Part shown: piece by piece, positions 59,914 through 64,000 of the stretch
How positions within the stretch are numbered: the first letter of the stretch is position 1
How the letters are laid out: each line of letters begins with the position of its first letter
The notes under the pieces: model-generated
What the model was told of the DNA's origin: nothing
What the model saw: the letters and a program-made list of their open reading frames with translations, nothing else
Database searches by the model: none
Source: Gyromitra esculenta
Lineage: Eukaryota; Ascomycota; Pezizomycetes; Pezizales; Discinaceae
Assembly: GCA_038503075.1 (NCBI GenBank)
Contig: JBCAML010000001.1
Location: forward strand, 2,542,001-2,606,000
Direction of reading: 5' to 3'
DNA: 64,000 bases
Program-made: the position numbers and the translations under genes

Positions 59914-62900
59914 CTATGCAAGCGAGAGAGGGAAAAAAAATGGTACAAGGGTCAGCTTTATCCGATCAAAATTTTGGTGTATAATCGAAGAAACTCGCTG
60001 TGATGGAAAAACGCGCAATATGAAAGGGGGGAAGGTGAGGGAAAAAAAAGAAAAAAAAAGAGCAACAGAAATGAACGGGAAGGCGAAAGGTAATGTATAG
60101 GCACAAAACTATCGGAAGCAGAAGTAAAGCACGATCAAGTTAAGATACACAGATGCAGCAGGATAACCGACGTGGTTCCATTCATTCAGGGACCCGGAGC
60201 CGATGGACTTGACGTTGAAAGTGGTGGAGTGGGAAGCGTTGAGAATGCGGCTCAGCCGTGAGGCTCCGGACCAAGGAGGAGCGACGACAGAGCCCCACAA
60301 AAACAGGATCCATCACGACCAACCGCGCGCTCCGTCCCAACCATATCTCCACGACAATAACTACCAAATGCATTTTGGCCGTTACAGCGGAATTTTCCCC
60401 GAACATGAAAGCATGCAACAAGTAATAAACAGCCTGAAACGGCGAAATATCCAAACACACTTACTAATTAACGTATTGAGCGACGGTTGACGCTGAGGAG
60501 CACACAGCATAATAATCTCCCAGAAGCAGTATGTTTCAATTATCCAATGGCAGTCACAATCGCTGTAGCCTTTATCTATCAGATTAATCTAGTCGACGGT
60601 ATTCAACTGGGCTGTAACTCAGTGGTGGTTTAAGGTGGTGATTGATGACGATTATGGGATGAGGCTGAAAGACTGAGGGGAGGGATGACGGGCGGATGAT
60701 AGCGTTGATGCAACGGTTGTATTATGGGTAAAAGAGCCTCGCAGGACTTGATCAAGATGCAACGGTGCAGAATAGAATGGTGCAGAGAGTAGTAACAAAG
60801 TCCAGAGAAAAAGGCAGGTCAAGGTGCTTGGGGAAGGCAATAGAGAGGGAGAAGGAGAAGGATTATGGAAGGAAGTGGCAGAAGCAGACGGGCGGTGGGT
60901 TGAGGGGGGAAGGGTTAAGTTGTTCGCGACTCTGGAAGTACTTCCTGTTTAGCGGGATTTGAGAGGAGGAGGCTCAAGGCGGCGAGACCTTAAGTTGGAA
61001 CGCTATTAGACTTTGGGACTAGCGGCACCACATACGTTAGTCGCCTCTTCAGCAGTGTCGACAGTCGGGTGATCAGCCAGCTAGGGAAAGGGGAGCGTGT
61101 CTCTTCTGTCTGAGTCCCTTCCTTTGTTGTGGATCGTCATCCTGCCCATACTCACATTCAATGTTGCTTTCTTGCTGTTTCTTATAGCGTGATGATCGAT
61201 GACCTATCAATTTGATCGAGTAGTGCCGCCCAATTTAGACAGGATGTTCCCGAAATAATACAACACGAAGGAAGATAGATAGAAGCGGCTGGCAATCGAA
61301 ATTATTCTGTCAAGTCTCAGGCAGACCTAGCCACGTCCAGCATAATTCTCTGGGTCTGGGCTCCACATATAGCAACTGCTCCCAAGGCAAGCTGAACGGC
61401 TAAGCAAGGAAGGGCTCTGGGTTTCCCCTTCGGATAAGATACGATTGATTCAAGGAACGGGAAGAGGTCGATGCTGGATGGATGGATGAGTGGATGGGTG
61501 GATGGGTGGATGGGTAACAACGGGAGCTGTAAGGTTCCGTAGTCGGGACTAAGTTTTCCGGATTCGGGTCGGCTCTCGAGGAAGCGTCCACGATATCCGT
61601 CTAGAGGCCCAACTAAGAGCCGCGGATGGAGTAAATGGCGAACAAAAATCGCCAGCAGAGAGGACGAGAGAGGACGAGCGATCGAGAAACTCCAATGTAC
61701 TTTTGTGTTAAGACCTACCCTAATATCCCAGCGGCATTGCAGCTACTGGGAGGTGGTGGGGAGCGGGTGTCAGTTGGAGGCTCCGAGCCTGGCGTGTTGC
61801 GGCTTCAAAAATATCGCAAGGATCCTTACTCTGTGATCCACTAGTATTGTGGAGGACGGACAGGGGGATCGAAGCTGCTCAACAAGAATGACCATGGAGT
61901 GATAATTTCCACACCACTCACAGATATCTGACACACCCGGACGGCTCTGGGAAAAGAGCCGCGCTGAGTTACGGCAACGAGCCTGTATGTAGCAGGCTCA
62001 AAGAGCAGATAACGACCGGGGTTGGGAATGCAGCAAAGATGGGGGCGGTTGAGATGAGGATTCGCTCGGAGGCAGCTTGAGTGGGATTCGAATAAACTCA
62101 CTGCAAGGGAAAAACGACAGTAAAGAAATCCCATAATTTCAAGAAAACGGGAAGGCAAGCGTCTAGCTAGCTTGATGATGATGAGATACATAGATGATGG
62201 CTATATCGGTTTAAAGGTAGAGATCCTTTACGCTCCAAAGCTATTCTGGCATGCTCATCTCTACTCCTTAGTTTGGCTGTCCTGTCAGTTCCTGTACTCT
62301 AGTTAGTATACGGATGTTATTTGGTTCCTTTCAGTACTTACCCCACCGCCCCCGCTTGTCCCAAGTATGCACTCTCCAAAAGGCATGTCAGCCTCCGTTC
62401 CGGCTCTTCCTTATGTTTGCTGAATCTGAACTTCCGCGTATATGCACCTCCAGAGCCTTACTTCACTCACACCTCCCAGCCTTCCCTCTGCAGCACTAGT
62501 GCGGCGAAAAATGAGGGGCTCTTCTGGGGCTCTTCCTGCTCAACCGACCGCGAATCACTTGGCTACAGAAACAACACGGTCTTCGCCCCATGCGTCGATC
62601 TTACAATACCTGTCTCACTACAAACAACATCGTGAAGCCTCAAACCCAATATCGGCGCGTTCGTATCATGATGAGCCTCAGGAAGCATCAAGTAATCAGG
62701 TACTCGTGTTCAAATTATCCGTAAAGTAAAGGCCCTTTATCCATAATCTCCCCATACCAAACGATGAGATGGCGATTCAACACCTCCCAACACGATGCAC
62801 AAACAGCCAAACGCAAGAAAGCTTCTGAGAATATGCACTGCCCCCGGCAAAACACACGTGAAGTTGTGGAACTTTAAACGAGATGCATCGTGATTGGGCT

Positions 62901-64000
62901 ATGGAGAAGAGCACGTTTCTAGTTGTACCCCGCCCTTCTACCAAACTGCCCACAGCATCCATACCCAATCTCAACAAAAAACGCTCTGGTGGCTAGTCAC
63001 AGATATTATGGTATATGTTTTTTTAGTTAGCCTTTACTCTGAGAGCTACTTTGTTGATTTCGCTTGGGCTCTCTTTTTTTGATTCATCTATTTGGATGTG
63101 AATGGTAAGGCATGCATTGGCGGGAAAAAGACTCAAGGGCGCCTAAGGAATGGAACCGAGAGGTGGGTTTTCTCTGCTCATGCATGACATCCCCTTCTGC
63201 TTCATTCTCATTTACAGTGCGCAGAGTCTTTGATGAGGATTTCCCAAGGTACTACGCATGGCATGCAGGCTGCTGAAGTTACAGAGCGGGGAGGCCTTCT
63301 CCGACTTGGTCCCAGAACCGGACAAATACCCGTGTTTTCTTTACACAACCTCTTTTGCAGCTCAAAACGTCCGAGAGACCCATGCGAGGAGCTTTTTATC
63401 CTCCTGTCAAAGGCTATAAAAGAAAAAATAAGCTTTCTTTGCTGGACATATCCCATTATTACAATATGTTTTTACACACCGTTTGCTCTTGTCAACCCAC
63501 TCGCCCGGTAAAATTCTTAGATGTTTTAGATGAGTAAATTTTTAATCTCCTTCGAGGCTGTTACTCTGTAGCATGTTTCACCCGGCATCCTCATTTATAG
63601 TGGCAGATGCGCTGCGCGGCATAAGCCAATGAATGTACTTCGATACTTGTGTAACTCTATTGACTTGTTGACTCCAGAGCCAGAGTCTAGATCGCGACAT
63701 TGAACTATTTTCTAAACAAACGCACGGAAGATGTATCTGCTGTGGGGGCTGGGATTCTGGAAAAACGCTATGTCCCTAAGCAGCCATTCGAAGAGCACAG
63801 TAGGAATTCGGAGAGTTTAACTGAGGAAAGCCGAGACTGTGGGGGGCTAGGCACAGCGCCGTGGGAGCCTCAAGCGTCAACACTAATCTGCATATGAGCC
63901 GCTTTTAAGCCGCCTTGCCGAGGGGTTCCATCCCTGCTGTAAGCCTCAAGTCGCCGCAATTCCAACGGCGATGTGTGTCTTGGTGGAGCGTCACTCAATG
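59914..64000. other. Gene-poor right end of window
   Basis: About 4 kb. The first few hundred bases must contain the 5' coding exon and promoter of the C2H2 gene; an ATG at 60181 followed by a donor in the right phase is one candidate but is not convincing. Beyond that there are only short frames without family resemblance, a GGAT/GGGT minisatellite and no RNA gene I can recognise. Confidence 0.5.
61477..61515. repeat. GGATG/GGGTG minisatellite
   Basis: A run of ATGG/GTGG-type tetramer units with small variations (GGATGGATGGATGAG then GTGGATGG repeats). Non-coding. Confidence 0.85.

Noticed and set aside
60109..60300. 63-codon minus-strand frame with a hydrophobic C-terminus
   Set aside because: It lies in the leader region of the C2H2 gene, is short, and has no homologue I recognise.

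Overview
The window is nuclear DNA of a filamentous ascomycete (Pezizomycotina). Coding exons are split by short introns (about 47-160 nt, mostly 50-80) with fungal GTATGT/GTAAGT-like donors and CTAAC/CTGAC-like branch points. The gene set is typical of the group: ornithine carbamoyltransferase, Cu/Zn superoxide dismutase, translin-associated factor X, ARL2, COP9 subunit 1, YVH1 phosphatase, cystinosin, a BRPF/Nto1-like PHD protein, UreF, Yta7/ATAD2 ATPase and an Asp/ASPM spindle protein. Long gene-poor gaps of 1-4 kb and the overall look suggest an early-diverging lineage such as Pezizomycetes, but that placement is only an inference. There are no bacterial-style operons.

Layout. 1-6.7 kb is gene-dense: 3' end of OTC (+), an F-box/WD40-like protein (-), a UPF0538 protein (+), SOD1 (+) and TRAX (-). 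6.7-12.7 kb is gene-poor and holds a single-exon PsiD-like/phosphatidylserine-decarboxylase-family enzyme (-), a 4 x 15 bp tandem repeat and one copy of a small inverted-repeat element. 12.7-15.7 kb holds ARL2 (+) and CSN1 (-). 15.7-19.8 kb holds a 178-bp pogo-like MITE and an unrecognised 198-residue protein. 19.8-28.9 kb holds YVH1 (+), cystinosin (-) and the Nto1-like PHD protein (+). 28.9-31.2 kb is a transposon-relic island with a 465-bp hAT-type MITE (8-bp target duplication) and a second inverted-repeat element.

31.2-40.2 kb is the most unusual part. It carries three genes that look like one functional neighbourhood: a 924-residue protein with a MACPF-like YGD..SGF..GG core and a C-terminal jacalin-like lectin region (-), a divergently placed 313-residue protein with the same YGD..SGF motif (+), and a 572-residue protein with a helical N-terminal half followed by two H-type lectin domains (+). 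A pore-forming/lectin recognition or defence module is the working hypothesis. Two inverted-repeat elements lie inside the neighbourhood, and the transposon island borders it on the left.

41.4-64 kb returns to conserved genes: UreF (+), Yta7 (-), Asp/ASPM-like (-) and a C2H2 zinc-finger protein (-) whose 5' coding exon I could not place, followed by about 4 kb in which I see no gene.

Exon joins were worked out by hand from splice signals, reading phase and family similarity recalled from memory; no alignment or database search was run.
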